A stretch of DNA of 64,000 bases from Bin87 sp963666865 (GTDB lineage Bacteria > Chloroflexota > Dehalococcoidia > Lucifugimonadales > UBA3495). The DNA lies in assembly GCA_963666865.1 (NCBI GenBank), contig OY763072.1, positions 2,852,001-2,916,000 of the forward strand. Direction: 5' to 3'. The notes under the pieces were generated by a model that was given only the letters and a program-made list of their open reading frames with translations, was not told where the DNA came from and searched no databases. Of this stretch, positions 35,050-43,978 are shown one piece after another (within the stretch, counting starts at the first letter, position 1; the number at the start of each line of letters is the position of its first letter). The position numbers and the translations under genes were made by a program.

Positions 35050-35493
35050 ATGACCTTCACCCTGGACCTGTCCCACTGGCTCCCCCGCCAACCCGAGGAA
35101 ATCTTCGACTTCTACGCCGACGCCTTCAACCTTGAACGCCTGACGCCTCCCTGGTTGCGCTTCCATGTTGTCACCCTGCCCCCCATCACCATGCGGGCCG
35201 GCGTCGAAATAGAGTATCGGCTCCGCCTGAAAGGCATACCCCTGTCCTGGCGCAGCCGCATCACGGCCTGGGAGCCGCCCCATAGTTTCATCGACAAGCA
35301 GGTCAAAGGCCCCTACCGACGCTGGGTGCACCGACATACCTTCACGCCCAGCGACGGCGGAACGCTGGTCCGTGACCAAGTGGAATACGATATGCTGGGC
35401 TGGTGGCTGGCCGACCGCCTCCTGGTGCGGCGCGACCTGCGACGAATCTTCGCCTACCGCCAGGAACGCCTCGCCGAAATATTCAGCGGTTGA
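35050..35493 (+). CDS. SRPBCC ligand-binding protein
   Basis: A 147-residue START/Bet v1-like (SRPBCC) protein of the CoxG/cell-division-inhibitor-like group: LPRQPEEIFDFYADAFNLERLTP-type opening, RAGVEIEYRLRLKGIPLSW, and the terminal helix RRDLRRIFAYRQERL. The fold has a hydrophobic pocket for a small lipid or aromatic. No catalytic motif. Probably co-transcribed with glycerate kinase; its role is unknown. Confidence 0.82.
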   Translation: MTFTLDLSHWLPRQPEEIFDFYADAFNLERLTPPWLRFHVVTLPPITMRAGVEIEYRLRLKGIPLSWRSRITAWEPPHSFIDKQVKGPYRRWVHRHTFTPSDGGTLVRDQVEYDMLGWWLADRLLVRRDLRRIFAYRQERLAEIFSG

Positions 35494-35496
35494 CCG

Positions 35497-35540
35497 TTGT
35501 CATTGCGAGCGCAGCACAGCAATCCCGTCAGGGTATCCGC
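35497..35540. repeat. Half-copy of the TTGTCAT-type repeat
   Basis: TTGTCATTGCGAGCGCAGCA and following AGCAATCCCGTCAGGG resemble one arm of the element at 10234-10343. The TCAGGG part supplies the stop codon of the HEPN gene on the opposite strand. Confidence 0.5.
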
Positions 35541-35929
35541 TGTCCCACGAAATTCACCACGATCCCGGCCAGCTCAATCGCCCGCTCCGCATCAACGTCG
35601 TCGAACGCTTCGGACGGTATCCCGCTGGGCAGGTAACCTGGATAGCGAGTGATGTCGTAGTATTTGTCCAGCTGGCGGGCGTCCGCCTTGATCGTGTCGA
35701 AGAACATCTCGAAAATCTTGGCGTCCTCGCACAGGTCGATCAGCGAGTTGCCCCACACGTCCTCCGCCCCCCGCTTGTACAGGTACGCTTTCACCGCCTT
35801 CTCGGCGGCCTGCTGGCACAGGAAGCACGCCACGTTGTAGCGGCCCCCTTGACGGTTGTATCCGGCGTCCTCAAGGTCTTGCTCCGCCTGGCGAAACCAG
35901 CGAGCCCCTTCCGCGGCGAAATCAGGCAT
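35528..35929 (-). CDS. HEPN-domain protein
   Basis: A 133-residue helical HEPN protein. WFRQAEQDLEDAGYNRQGGR and NVACFLCQQAAEKAVKAYLY match the conserved first two helices. The RX4-6H ribonuclease motif is not obvious (RQLDKYYDITRYPGYLP in the usual region), so it is probably the non-nucleolytic MNT-associated type. The start at ATG 35929 overlaps the end of the nucleotidyltransferase gene by 8 bp. HEPN/MNT pairs act as toxin-antitoxin systems in characterised cases. Confidence 0.82.
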   Translation of the reverse strand: MPDFAAEGARWFRQAEQDLEDAGYNRQGGRYNVACFLCQQAAEKAVKAYLYKRGAEDVWGNSLIDLCEDAKIFEMFFDTIKADARQLDKYYDITRYPGYLPSGIPSEAFDDVDAERAIELAGIVVNFVGQRIP

Positions 35930-36263
35930 CAAAAACCACCCTTCCTTGCTTGCAGGCCTGGTACAGCGCGGGCAGCGTATCCTGCAGTTCCTCAAACTCC
36001 GCCGGAGTATAAACCTGCGCCCTCATTCCCACTTGCGAGCCGATGTGATAGGAAAAGAAATCTGCCCGGCGCCCAAAGGGCCGGTCGGTTTCGTGCACGA
36101 ACACGAAGTCAATGGTGCTGGCCGGCGAGTAATCGCCGCTCACCATGTCGCCGATGAGGATGGCTTTTTCGATGCCCAGCGTCGGAAACACGTCCATCAT
36201 TTCCGCCAACTGCTGCTCCATCATCTGTTTCCTGAACTGAATGAATCCTACTCGCATCGGCAT
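35922..36263 (-). CDS. MNT-like nucleotidyltransferase with a degenerate active site
   Basis: A 113-residue minimal nucleotidyltransferase partner of the HEPN protein. The motif normally reading GS…DxD is here ILIGDMVSGDYSPASTIDFV: the Ser after Gly38 is Asp39, and the first Asp of the DxD pair is Thr50, leaving only Asp52. This would remove a metal ligand, so AMPylating activity seems unlikely unless another residue substitutes. It precedes and overlaps the HEPN gene. Confidence 0.72.
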   Translation of the reverse strand: MPMRVGFIQFRKQMMEQQLAEMMDVFPTLGIEKAILIGDMVSGDYSPASTIDFVFVHETDRPFGRRADFFSYHIGSQVGMRAQVYTPAEFEELQDTLPALYQACKQGRVVFDA

Positions 36264-36267
36264 GGTC

Positions 36268-37065
36268 TTACTCCCGTTCCAGCAGTACCAAGTGGACTTC
36301 TCGCGGCCCGTGTACGCCCACCACGATAGTTTGCTCGATGTCGGCCGTCCGGCTGGGCCCGCTGATGAAGTTCAGGTAGCTTCCCATATCACCGCCGTCG
36401 CGCCCGTCCCCGTTACGATAGAACTCCAACCGCCGCAACGCGAACAGATCGTCCAGCGTGCCGATCACCTCCGAGGGCCTCACGATGGCCACGTGAACCG
36501 GCGGCACCACCGAAACCAGCCGGCTCAGCCCCCGTTTCGGAAGCACGATCACCGACCCGGTTTCCGCAATGGCGTAATCCACTCCGGTGATCCCCATGCC
36601 GCACTCCGCCAGCCGGCGTCGCAGCGCCGTCCGGCCCGCGTCGTCTTCGTACACCGCTGGCCACACTAGCGCCCCGGCTCCCGCCAGCGCCGCGTCCACT
36701 GGAACCGCGTCGAACACCGGCTGCTCCGACCGCGCCACCGATGTTACGCCCAGCCGCCTCACCAGCGACACGACATAATCCAGCGCATCCTCGCCTCCGT
36801 CGCACCTCGCCACGTTCCAGCCGCGCAAGGCGGCGGTGTCCGCCATCTTGTCCAGCAAGACCGGTATCTCTCCGGCAACCCGCTCCCGAACTGCAGCCGC
36901 CCTTGTTTCCAGCTCTACGAACCCCTCATGCAACGCAGCGTAAGGGTCCGTCGGCGGCCCTTCCTCTCGCCCCAACGCCTCTCGAACCGACGCGAGGAAT
37001 TGGGCCGATGGGATACCTATAGAGCCACCGATTGATCCGGTTGTATGCCTGTCGGGGATACTCAT
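36268..37065 (-). CDS. lutC: LutC-type LUD-domain protein
   Basis: A 265-residue LUD-domain protein of the LutABC lactate-oxidation complex. Landmarks are VDYAIAETGSVIVLPKRGLS and VHVAIVRPSEVIGTLDDLF, followed by LNFISGPSRTADIEQTIVVG then VHGPREVHLVLLE, the typical LUD ending shared with LutB. The N-terminus contains a conserved EALGREEG helix. It starts 3 bp after the LutB stop, so it is in the lutA-lutB-lutC operon order seen in Bacillus. Confidence 0.9.
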   Translation of the reverse strand: MSIPDRHTTGSIGGSIGIPSAQFLASVREALGREEGPPTDPYAALHEGFVELETRAAAVRERVAGEIPVLLDKMADTAALRGWNVARCDGGEDALDYVVSLVRRLGVTSVARSEQPVFDAVPVDAALAGAGALVWPAVYEDDAGRTALRRRLAECGMGITGVDYAIAETGSVIVLPKRGLSRLVSVVPPVHVAIVRPSEVIGTLDDLFALRRLEFYRNGDGRDGGDMGSYLNFISGPSRTADIEQTIVVGVHGPREVHLVLLERE

Positions 37066-37068
37066 AAA

Positions 37069-38529
37069 CTACGCCCGGGTATCGCCTCTGTCCCCATCCG
37101 CCAGTTCATCGCGCCAGATGTCTCGGAACGTGCGGGGCGGCGGAACCGGCAGGTCCCGCGCCTCAGTCCAGCGCGAAAGAAACGGCAACTTAGTGCGCCC
37201 GACCACGCCGCCTTTCGCCACCGGTTTCAGCACCGCCCGTCCCACTTTGCGACCCAGGTTCAACAAAAACGGGCTTGTCATAACCGACGCAAATCCACGC
37301 GCGGCCAGCGCGTCGGTATCGGAGGCCGTTCGCTGGTAGGAATCCGTCCCTTCCGCCAAATTGTGCCGCAAGTGCAGCAGCATCCTGGGTATGTTTATCT
37401 GCACTGGGCAGGCGTCACGACACGCTCCGCAAAGCGTTGATGCGTTGGGCAGGTCTTTGGCCTGTGCCACGCCCACCAATCCCGGCGTGACAATTGAGCC
37501 AATCGGCCCGGGATATACCCAGCCGTAGGCGTGCCCGCCCACTCGCTGGTAAATGGGGCACACGTTCAGACACGCGCCACACCGGATGCAGTACAGCGAT
37601 TCTCTGAGCGCCGGGTCCCGGAGCAGCCGGCTCCGGCCATTATCCACAATGACCAGGTGAAACTCCTCCGGGCCGTCCTCGTCGTCAGCCCGGCGCGGCC
37701 CGGTTACCATGCTCACGTAGGACGAGATCCGCTGCCCGGTGGCAGAGCGCGGCAAAAGCCGCAGGAACACCGCCAGGTCTTCCAGCGACGGTATCACCTT
37801 CTCCATGCCGGCCAGCCCGACGTGGATCCGCGGCGCCGAAGTGCAGAGCCGTCCGTTCCCCTCGTTGGTGATGATGACCAGGCTGCCGGTTTCAGCCACC
37901 AGGAAGTTGGCGCCGCTTACGCCCATGTCGGCGTCCAGGAACTTCTGCCGCAATACCACCCGCGCCACCCGCGCCATCTCCTCGATGTCGTCGGAATACG
38001 GCACACCTAGTTTGTCCGCAAACAGGCGTGCCACCTGTCCCCGCGTCTTGTGCAGGGCCGGCGCCACCAGGTGCGACGGCGTTTCCTCGGCCAACTGGAT
38101 GATGTATTCGCCCAAGTCGGTCTCAAAAACCTCAATCCCGTCCGCCTCAAGCACATGGTTCAATCCCAATTCTTCCGAAACCATGGACTTGCTTTTGGTG
38201 ACTGTGGCCACACCACGGGTCCGCGCAATCTCCGACACTATGGCGTTAGCCTGCGTCGCGTCGGCGGCAAAATGCACCTGTCCCCCGGCCGCCACAACGT
38301 TCCGCTCCAGCATGGCCAGGTAGTAGTCCAGGTTCGCGATGGTGTGTTCCTTCACCCGCCGCGCCTGTTCCCTCCAGCCTTCCCACACCTCCGGAGTGAT
38401 CTCGTCGATGGCTTCTCGCCGCGCCCCGTCGAACCCGCTGCCGGCCCGGCGCAGCGCCTGGCGCAACTGTTGATCCTGCACCGCCGCCCGGGAGGCGGCT
38501 ACGAAATCGCGCGTTGCCACTTCAGCCAT
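37069..38529 (-). CDS. lutB: LutB-type iron-sulfur lactate-oxidation protein
   Basis: A 486-residue protein with an N-terminal LUD domain (GVSGANFLVAETGSLVIITN; SYVSMVTGPRRADDEDGPEE) and a C-terminal ferredoxin module with two 4Fe-4S motifs: CIRCGACLNVCP and CGACRDACPVQINIP. A C-terminal DUF3390-like region ends in RTFRDIWRDEL. It works with LutA and LutC to oxidise L-lactate to pyruvate at the membrane side of the cytoplasm. It is the middle gene of the operon. Confidence 0.93.
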   Translation of the reverse strand: MAEVATRDFVAASRAAVQDQQLRQALRRAGSGFDGARREAIDEITPEVWEGWREQARRVKEHTIANLDYYLAMLERNVVAAGGQVHFAADATQANAIVSEIARTRGVATVTKSKSMVSEELGLNHVLEADGIEVFETDLGEYIIQLAEETPSHLVAPALHKTRGQVARLFADKLGVPYSDDIEEMARVARVVLRQKFLDADMGVSGANFLVAETGSLVIITNEGNGRLCTSAPRIHVGLAGMEKVIPSLEDLAVFLRLLPRSATGQRISSYVSMVTGPRRADDEDGPEEFHLVIVDNGRSRLLRDPALRESLYCIRCGACLNVCPIYQRVGGHAYGWVYPGPIGSIVTPGLVGVAQAKDLPNASTLCGACRDACPVQINIPRMLLHLRHNLAEGTDSYQRTASDTDALAARGFASVMTSPFLLNLGRKVGRAVLKPVAKGGVVGRTKLPFLSRWTEARDLPVPPPRTFRDIWRDELADGDRGDTRA

Positions 38530-38530
38530 G

Positions 38531-39349
38531 TCAGCCCACCGACCGGTCCAGCACCTGGGCGATGTGGCGCGCCTTGACCGGCGATTGGCGCCGACTCAAC
38601 CCGCCTCCGATGTGCATCAAGCAACCCATGTCGCAGGCGGTCACCAGATCCGCCCCACTGGCAATGATGGCGTCGATCTTGTCGGCCAGCATCTCCTGAG
38701 AAATGTGCGGGTATTTCACCGCGAACGTACCGCCAAACCCGCAGCACTGTTCGGCGTTGGGTAGAGCAACCGGCGATACGCCCTCAACGCCCTGCAAAAG
38801 TTGCGCCGGCGCTTCTTTCACTTCCATCTCCCGCAGCAGATGGCAGGACGGGTGATAAGCAACCTTGCCGCCCTGGGACGTCTCCGCAACGGAACGCTGG
38901 TCCACCCCGACCACTTCCGTCAGGAATTCGGTGAACTCGTAAACGCGGTTGCTCAGGTCCCGCGCCCGCTCCAACATTTCGGCATCGTTTGCGAAAAGAT
39001 CCAAATAGAAAACCCTCAGCATGGCCCCACATGAGCCGGACGGCGCCACCACGTAATCGCTGCCCTCCATCGCCTTCAGCGTCCACCGGGCCAACTTCTT
39101 GGCCTCCTCGGTAAAGCCGGAATTGTACAGAGGTTGGCCGCAGCAGGTCTGGCCGACCGGAAAGTCCACCTCCACGCCGTTCTGCCTCAAAACTCGCACC
39201 ACACTAACCCCGACTTCGGGGTAAAGTTGATCGATTATGCAGGTAACAAACAAAGAAGCCCTGATGGGCTGTGGCAGGCTCAATCCAAATCTCCCGTGAG
39301 CGACGCCCGCCAGATTATCAGAGCGGCACAAATCCGACAAGGTGGACAT
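38531..39349 (-). CDS. lutA: LutA-type CCG-domain protein
   Basis: A 272-residue (Fe-S)-binding protein with two cysteine-rich CCG domains: FPVGQTCCGQPLYNSGF in the first and NAEQCCGFGGTFAVKYP in the second, plus YHPSCHLLREM. These motifs bind the non-cubane clusters of the GlcF/HdrB/LutA group. The ATG at 39349 is preferred over the ATG at 39373, but the choice is uncertain. First gene of lutABC; it starts close to, and divergent from, the MFS gene, leaving about 70 bp for both promoters. Confidence 0.88.
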   Translation of the reverse strand: MSTLSDLCRSDNLAGVAHGRFGLSLPQPIRASLFVTCIIDQLYPEVGVSVVRVLRQNGVEVDFPVGQTCCGQPLYNSGFTEEAKKLARWTLKAMEGSDYVVAPSGSCGAMLRVFYLDLFANDAEMLERARDLSNRVYEFTEFLTEVVGVDQRSVAETSQGGKVAYHPSCHLLREMEVKEAPAQLLQGVEGVSPVALPNAEQCCGFGGTFAVKYPHISQEMLADKIDAIIASGADLVTACDMGCLMHIGGGLSRRQSPVKARHIAQVLDRSVG

Positions 39350-39420
39350 CGCTCTACCTGGGTATCGCGTCATCAGAGTGTGCTACATTGCCCCGGTAGT
39401 TTTTCCCCTTCCGAGATGGA

Positions 39421-40824
39421 ATGATCGATTCAGGACAGCCCGCCCCGCGTCTGCCTTTGCTGAACAAGCTATTGTTCTCGGCCGACCATATCGGAATGCA
39501 GGCTATCAGCTATTTCCGGCAGGGATGGGTGGTGTTTTTTCTGGCTCCGCCGGCCCTCGAAGGCGTGACCCGAGTCCCGGACCCGGATGTTTCGATACTG
39601 ACCTACAATATAAGCGCGCGGGTCCTGGCCGGTTTCCTGATCTTCGCGGGGCGGTTCGTTGACGCTTTTACCGACCCTTTGATCGGGTGGTGGAGTGACC
39701 GAACCCGCAGCCCCTGGGGGCGGCGCATTCCTTTCATCCTCTTCGGCACCCCATTCTACGCGCTTTTTGGAGCGCTGGTCTGGTTCCTCCCCAGTGAAGG
39801 CAGCAGTTGGTGGAACGTTCTCTACTTGGTGGTGATGCTGGAACTGTTCTTTACGGCGGCCACCATGTCCAGCGGAGCCCTGGAAGCCTTGGTCCCCGAA
39901 TTAACCAGAACCGCCAGGGACCGGATGCAGGTCGTGAGTTTCATCTTCCTGTTCGCGGTTGGCGGGGCCGGCTTGGGTTTAGTCATGGGTGGTTACATCA
40001 AGGACGCTTTCGGTTTCCAGGTTGCCGGCACCATATTCGCCGTAGTGGCTTTAGTGTTTCGTTTTATATCGCTGTCGGCAATTTGGCGGTACGCTCAACG
40101 GGACGTCGTCCCGGCTCAGGTGCCCTTCTGGCGAGGGTTCAAAGACACCCTCCGCAATCCTCAATTCTTGGCTTTTCTGCCGACCTTCGTGATGTTCACC
40201 ACCGGTGTGGGGGTGCTGCAAGGATGGATCCCATTTTTTGCCGTCGCCGTGCTGCAACAGGAACACGAAGGCCGGGCCTCAAGCTGGATGTCCAGCAGCG
40301 TTATCGGTGGCGCTGTCCTGTTCGGCTTGGTGATCTGGATACTCTTCTCGGCCGGCTGGGTCAGCAAACGCCGAATCTACGGGATCTGTATTGTCGCTTG
40401 CGGCCTCGTGTTCCCACTCCTGGGATTGGTCGGCCTGTGGATTTCTGAACATCTGGTACTGCAGGGACTTGTAATGGTGTTCATCGCCGGGATGCCCATG
40501 GCCGCCGTGTTCGTGTTGCCCAAAGGACTGACCGCAGACATCGCCGACTACGATGCGCTGCTGAGAGGCGAGCGCAGAGAAGCCATGTTCTATTCGACCC
40601 AGAACTTCTTCGAAAAGTTGACCTACGCCCTTCCGCCCCTGCTGTTGAGCTGGATCCTGGAACTCGGCGACTCCCCTGATGCCCCTCTTGGCATCCGCTT
40701 GGCTCCGGTAATGGCCGGAGGCCTGGTCCTCTTGGGCCTTGCCCTTTGGCCCCGCTACAAACTGCCTGATACCATCAACCAGCAGACGGTGACAAGCGCC
40801 GGGCTGATGCGCCCCGCCGCCTGA
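39421..40824 (+). CDS. MFS transporter of the GPH (MelB-like) group
   Basis: A 467-residue carrier with about 12 membrane segments. The N-terminal GRFVDAFTDPLIGWWSDRTR and PWGRRIPFILFGTP are the GPH signature (Asp-bearing helix 2 and the following loop). The second half has GLTADIADYDALLRGERREA, a conserved loop of this group. Substrates in the family are sugars and sugar acids with Na+ or H+, but the divergent neighbour is lutABC, so lactate or a related acid is also conceivable. TGCTACATT at 39381-39389 is an extended -10 about 31 bp upstream. Confidence 0.85.
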   Translation: MIDSGQPAPRLPLLNKLLFSADHIGMQAISYFRQGWVVFFLAPPALEGVTRVPDPDVSILTYNISARVLAGFLIFAGRFVDAFTDPLIGWWSDRTRSPWGRRIPFILFGTPFYALFGALVWFLPSEGSSWWNVLYLVVMLELFFTAATMSSGALEALVPELTRTARDRMQVVSFIFLFAVGGAGLGLVMGGYIKDAFGFQVAGTIFAVVALVFRFISLSAIWRYAQRDVVPAQVPFWRGFKDTLRNPQFLAFLPTFVMFTTGVGVLQGWIPFFAVAVLQQEHEGRASSWMSSSVIGGAVLFGLVIWILFSAGWVSKRRIYGICIVACGLVFPLLGLVGLWISEHLVLQGLVMVFIAGMPMAAVFVLPKGLTADIADYDALLRGERREAMFYSTQNFFEKLTYALPPLLLSWILELGDSPDAPLGIRLAPVMAGGLVLLGLALWPRYKLPDTINQQTVTSAGLMRPAA

Positions 40825-40860
40825 TGAGCGGAAGGTTTCCAGAGGCGAGAGGCTCTACTC

Positions 40861-41769
40861 TTGCGTACGACACGCCGGGCCTTGCTTGCGGTTGTAGTGG
40901 CCGTCATCTTTGTTGCCGACCTTTACGTGCTGGGATCTTTAGGTATCGTCCATGTCCTGACCAGCCCGGAGCGAAGGAATCAGCAAGACAGTCCCGCCAA
41001 CTATGGACTGCGCGTTGAAGCGGTGGAATTCACGTCGCGGGATACCGGGTTGCAGCTGAGCGGCTGGTATCTGGAAGGGACGCCGGATGTCCCTCATCTG
41101 ATATTCGTCCACGGCGTCAACGGGGTTCGGTCCAGCAGCCGCGCCCTGGAGTTGGCGGCTCGGCTGACGGAGCGCGGGTACGGGGTATTGATGTTCGACT
41201 TGCGCGGGCATGGTTCGTCCGATGGCGGTCTGACGTCCGCAGGATACTATGAGCGACAGGACGTTTGGGGGGCATACGATTATCTGACGCAAAGTCGCGG
41301 CGTCGCCGCGGGCAACGTCGGACTGGTCGGGTTTTCCATGGGCGCTGCTACGACCATTCTGGCCGCGGCCGGCGAGCCAGGCATACGAGCCGTGGTGGCG
41401 GACAGCCCTTATGCGACGGCGGCTGAGCTGATTGCCTCAGAGACGGCCCGCAGTCTCCCCCTGCCGGAATGGTTCACGCCGGTATTCGTACCCGCGGTTT
41501 TCCTGCTGGCCTTTTTGCGCTATGGTATTGATGTCGGCGCTTTGGCGCCGGAGCAAGCCGTGACGCGACTGGATTATCCCATACTGGTCATTCACGGCGA
41601 TTCCGACGTGCGAATCCCGGTCAACCACGGCCAGCGTGTCGCCGATGCCGGCCCCCCGGGGAGTATCCTCTGGCGAGTCGAAGACGCGGGCCACGCCACT
41701 GCTCTGGCTACCAGGCCGGCGGAATACGCCCAGCGGGTTGTCGCCTATCTGGAAGGTCGGTTCGAATAG
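40861..41769 (+). CDS. Membrane-anchored alpha/beta-hydrolase
   Basis: A 302-residue hydrolase with an N-terminal hydrophobic segment (ALLAVVVAVIFVADLYVL) that is a membrane anchor or signal peptide. The catalytic triad motifs are LIFVHGVNG, VGFSMGAATTI (nucleophile Ser), LVIHGDSDVRIP (Asp) and DAGHATA (His). It resembles the BAAT/YqkD/FrsA-like hydrolases with the lid after the nucleophile. A TTG start at 40861 is used because no other suitable start precedes the hydrophobic segment. Confidence 0.82.
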   Translation: MRTTRRALLAVVVAVIFVADLYVLGSLGIVHVLTSPERRNQQDSPANYGLRVEAVEFTSRDTGLQLSGWYLEGTPDVPHLIFVHGVNGVRSSSRALELAARLTERGYGVLMFDLRGHGSSDGGLTSAGYYERQDVWGAYDYLTQSRGVAAGNVGLVGFSMGAATTILAAAGEPGIRAVVADSPYATAAELIASETARSLPLPEWFTPVFVPAVFLLAFLRYGIDVGALAPEQAVTRLDYPILVIHGDSDVRIPVNHGQRVADAGPPGSILWRVEDAGHATALATRPAEYAQRVVAYLEGRFE

Positions 41770-41803
41770 CGCCGGCCGAAGTCTCGGAACCGGACAAACC
41801 GGC

Positions 41804-43852
41804 TCACCTGTCCAGTTGCGTGCCTAGTGTCGCCGCATCCGTCACCGGAAGCTGGCACACGTAGTGCTCGCACACGTAGGCGGTGGGCGCCCCGTCCTGC
41901 ATCCCCCTCTGTTCCAGCAGCGGCGAATCTTGCAGTGGGGGCGCTGCTGGATCGCTCACTCCGACGATCACCCGATTGGGCAGGTATCGGGATCCCACCT
42001 CGGCCAGCATTTCTGCTGTACTCGGGTGTTCGGTCTGGCCCACGATCACGATCTCCTTGGGCAACGAGACATAAAAATCAAGGGCACCCAGCCAGTGGCC
42101 CGTGGCAGCTGGCGCTCGGCCAAGTAACTGCTGCAATGCCCGTAACGGCGTCGCCCCCTTGGCCGAGTAATCGTCATTGCCCGTGACAACCGCCAGCCGC
42201 AGCAGCACATCCGTTGCCACCGAGCCGCCGCACGGCTGCGCGTTGTCGAATACGTCCCGGGGCCTGACTACCAGCGTTTCGTGGTCGCTGCCGGTGTCGT
42301 AAAAGCCGCCGGTTTGGTCATCCCAGAAGAGCGCGATCATCCCATCGGCGACGCCCACGGCTTCTTGCAGCCACCTCGGTTCCAGCGTCGCTTCGTGGAG
42401 CGACAAAAGCCCGTCGGCCAGACACGAATAGTCCTCCAGGTATCCCAGCAGTTTCGCCTGCCCGTTGCGCCACGTTCGTAGCAGCCTGCCGTCGGCATCT
42501 CGCATATTGTCCAGCAGGAAGCCGGCGTTTCGTCTCGCGGCGTCCAGATAGTCCCCTCGCCCCAGCGCCGCGCCCGCTTCGGCGAAGGAGCGCAACATCA
42601 GGCCGTTCCATGACGTCAGCACCTTGTCGTCCAGCAGGGGATGAATCCGCCGCTCGCGCACCGCGAGCAGTATAGAACGCGCCCGGGCGACAGCAGACAG
42701 CAGCGCATCTTCCGACATCCCCCGTTGACCGGCGTATTCGGCGGGCGGGCGGGCGATGTTCAGGATGTTCGCTCCTTCAAAATTGCCGCCCGCCGTGACG
42801 CCGTAGTAACCCATTACTAGTTCGGCATCGTCGCCCAACAATGGCCGCAGTTCGTCCGGCGTCCAAACGAAGAACTTCCCCTCTACTCCCTCACTGTCCG
42901 CATCCTGGGCCGAATAAAATCCGCCCGACGAGTCCGTCATTTCCCGCAACACGTAATCCAGCGTTTCCTCCGTTATGCGTCGATACAGCACGTTGCCGGT
43001 GACTTGCCAGGCGTGCAGGTACAACCGCGCCAACAGAGCGTTGTCATACAGCATCTTCTCAAAGTGGGGCACCAGCCAATACGCATCGGTCGAATACCGA
43101 TGAAACCCGCCTCCCACCTGGTCGTACATCCCTCCGTAGGCCATTTTTTGCAGCGTCAGCTCCACCATCTCCAGGGCGCGTTCGTTGAACCCATGTCGGT
43201 GGTAACGAAGGAGAAACTCCGGGGTCATTGGCTGGGGAAACTTAGGCTCACTGCCGAATCCGCCGTTCAGGTGGTCAAACTGCGTCGCCAGCTGCGAGTA
43301 AGCGTTGTGCATCACCTCGGTGGTCAACGGCGTGAAGCCGCGCGGCATCTGACCGGAGCGACCCATCTGCTCTGCCAGTTGGCGAGTGACCCGCTCGATT
43401 TCGCCCTTGTTGGTGTGATACGCCTGGCTGGCCGCCGCCAGCAACCGGGGAAAACCGGGCATACCCATCCGATCCTCAGGGGGGAAATAGGTGCCGCCGT
43501 AGTATGGCCGGCCTTCCGGGGTCAGGAACACGGTCATCGGCCAACCGCCGCTCCCTGTCATCATCTGCACCGCTTCCATGTACACCGCGTCCAGGTCGGG
43601 ACGTTCCTCGCGGTCCACCTTGATGTTCACGAAGTTCTGGTTCATCAGGGCGGCGATGTCCTCGTTTTCAAAGGATTCCCGCTCCATCACGTGGCACCAG
43701 TGGCAGGCCGAATAACCGATGCTGAGCAGGATGGGCCGATCCTCTTCCCGCGCCCGGTTCAGCGCATCATCGCCCCAGGGATACCAGTCCACCGGGTTCT
43801 CGGCGTGCTGCAACAGGTAGGGGCTGGTTTCGTCAATCAGGCGGTTGGGCAT
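41804..43852 (-). CDS. Thioredoxin-domain protein, YyaL/SPATA20 (DUF255) family
   Basis: A 682-residue protein. The first 165 residues form the DUF255 thioredoxin-like domain (LLQHAENPVDWYPWG, SACHWCHVMERESFEN with the CxxC, and GSGGWPMTVFLTPEG). The remainder is a six-hairpin glycosidase-like (alpha/alpha)-barrel (QVGGGFHRYSTDAYWLVPHF, LTSWNGLMLRSFAEAG). Cytoplasmic, with no signal peptide. The molecular role of the family is not firmly known. It is divergent from the two selenocysteine-containing thioredoxin-like genes, sharing a 126-bp intergenic region. Confidence 0.92.
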   Translation of the reverse strand: MPNRLIDETSPYLLQHAENPVDWYPWGDDALNRAREEDRPILLSIGYSACHWCHVMERESFENEDIAALMNQNFVNIKVDREERPDLDAVYMEAVQMMTGSGGWPMTVFLTPEGRPYYGGTYFPPEDRMGMPGFPRLLAAASQAYHTNKGEIERVTRQLAEQMGRSGQMPRGFTPLTTEVMHNAYSQLATQFDHLNGGFGSEPKFPQPMTPEFLLRYHRHGFNERALEMVELTLQKMAYGGMYDQVGGGFHRYSTDAYWLVPHFEKMLYDNALLARLYLHAWQVTGNVLYRRITEETLDYVLREMTDSSGGFYSAQDADSEGVEGKFFVWTPDELRPLLGDDAELVMGYYGVTAGGNFEGANILNIARPPAEYAGQRGMSEDALLSAVARARSILLAVRERRIHPLLDDKVLTSWNGLMLRSFAEAGAALGRGDYLDAARRNAGFLLDNMRDADGRLLRTWRNGQAKLLGYLEDYSCLADGLLSLHEATLEPRWLQEAVGVADGMIALFWDDQTGGFYDTGSDHETLVVRPRDVFDNAQPCGGSVATDVLLRLAVVTGNDDYSAKGATPLRALQQLLGRAPAATGHWLGALDFYVSLPKEIVIVGQTEHPSTAEMLAEVGSRYLPNRVIVGVSDPAAPPLQDSPLLEQRGMQDGAPTAYVCEHYVCQLPVTDAATLGTQLDR

Positions 43853-43919
43853 CAGTTCACTCCTTGTAGTGGATCCGAAAAGCGTGGCGCAGCGTATGTC
43901 AAATTGCAGCTTGTTCGGC

Positions 43920-43925
43920 TACAAT
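43920..43925 (+). promoter_or_regulatory. Possible -10 box for the selenoprotein operon
   Basis: TACAAT, 17 bp downstream of a weak TGTCAA, 53 bp before the ATG at 43979, in the divergent region shared with the DUF255 gene. Confidence 0.35.
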
Positions 43926-43978
43926 CGGTGGTAACATCTGCCAGCATACCAGATGAAATCCTACGTCATTGGTGTTCC

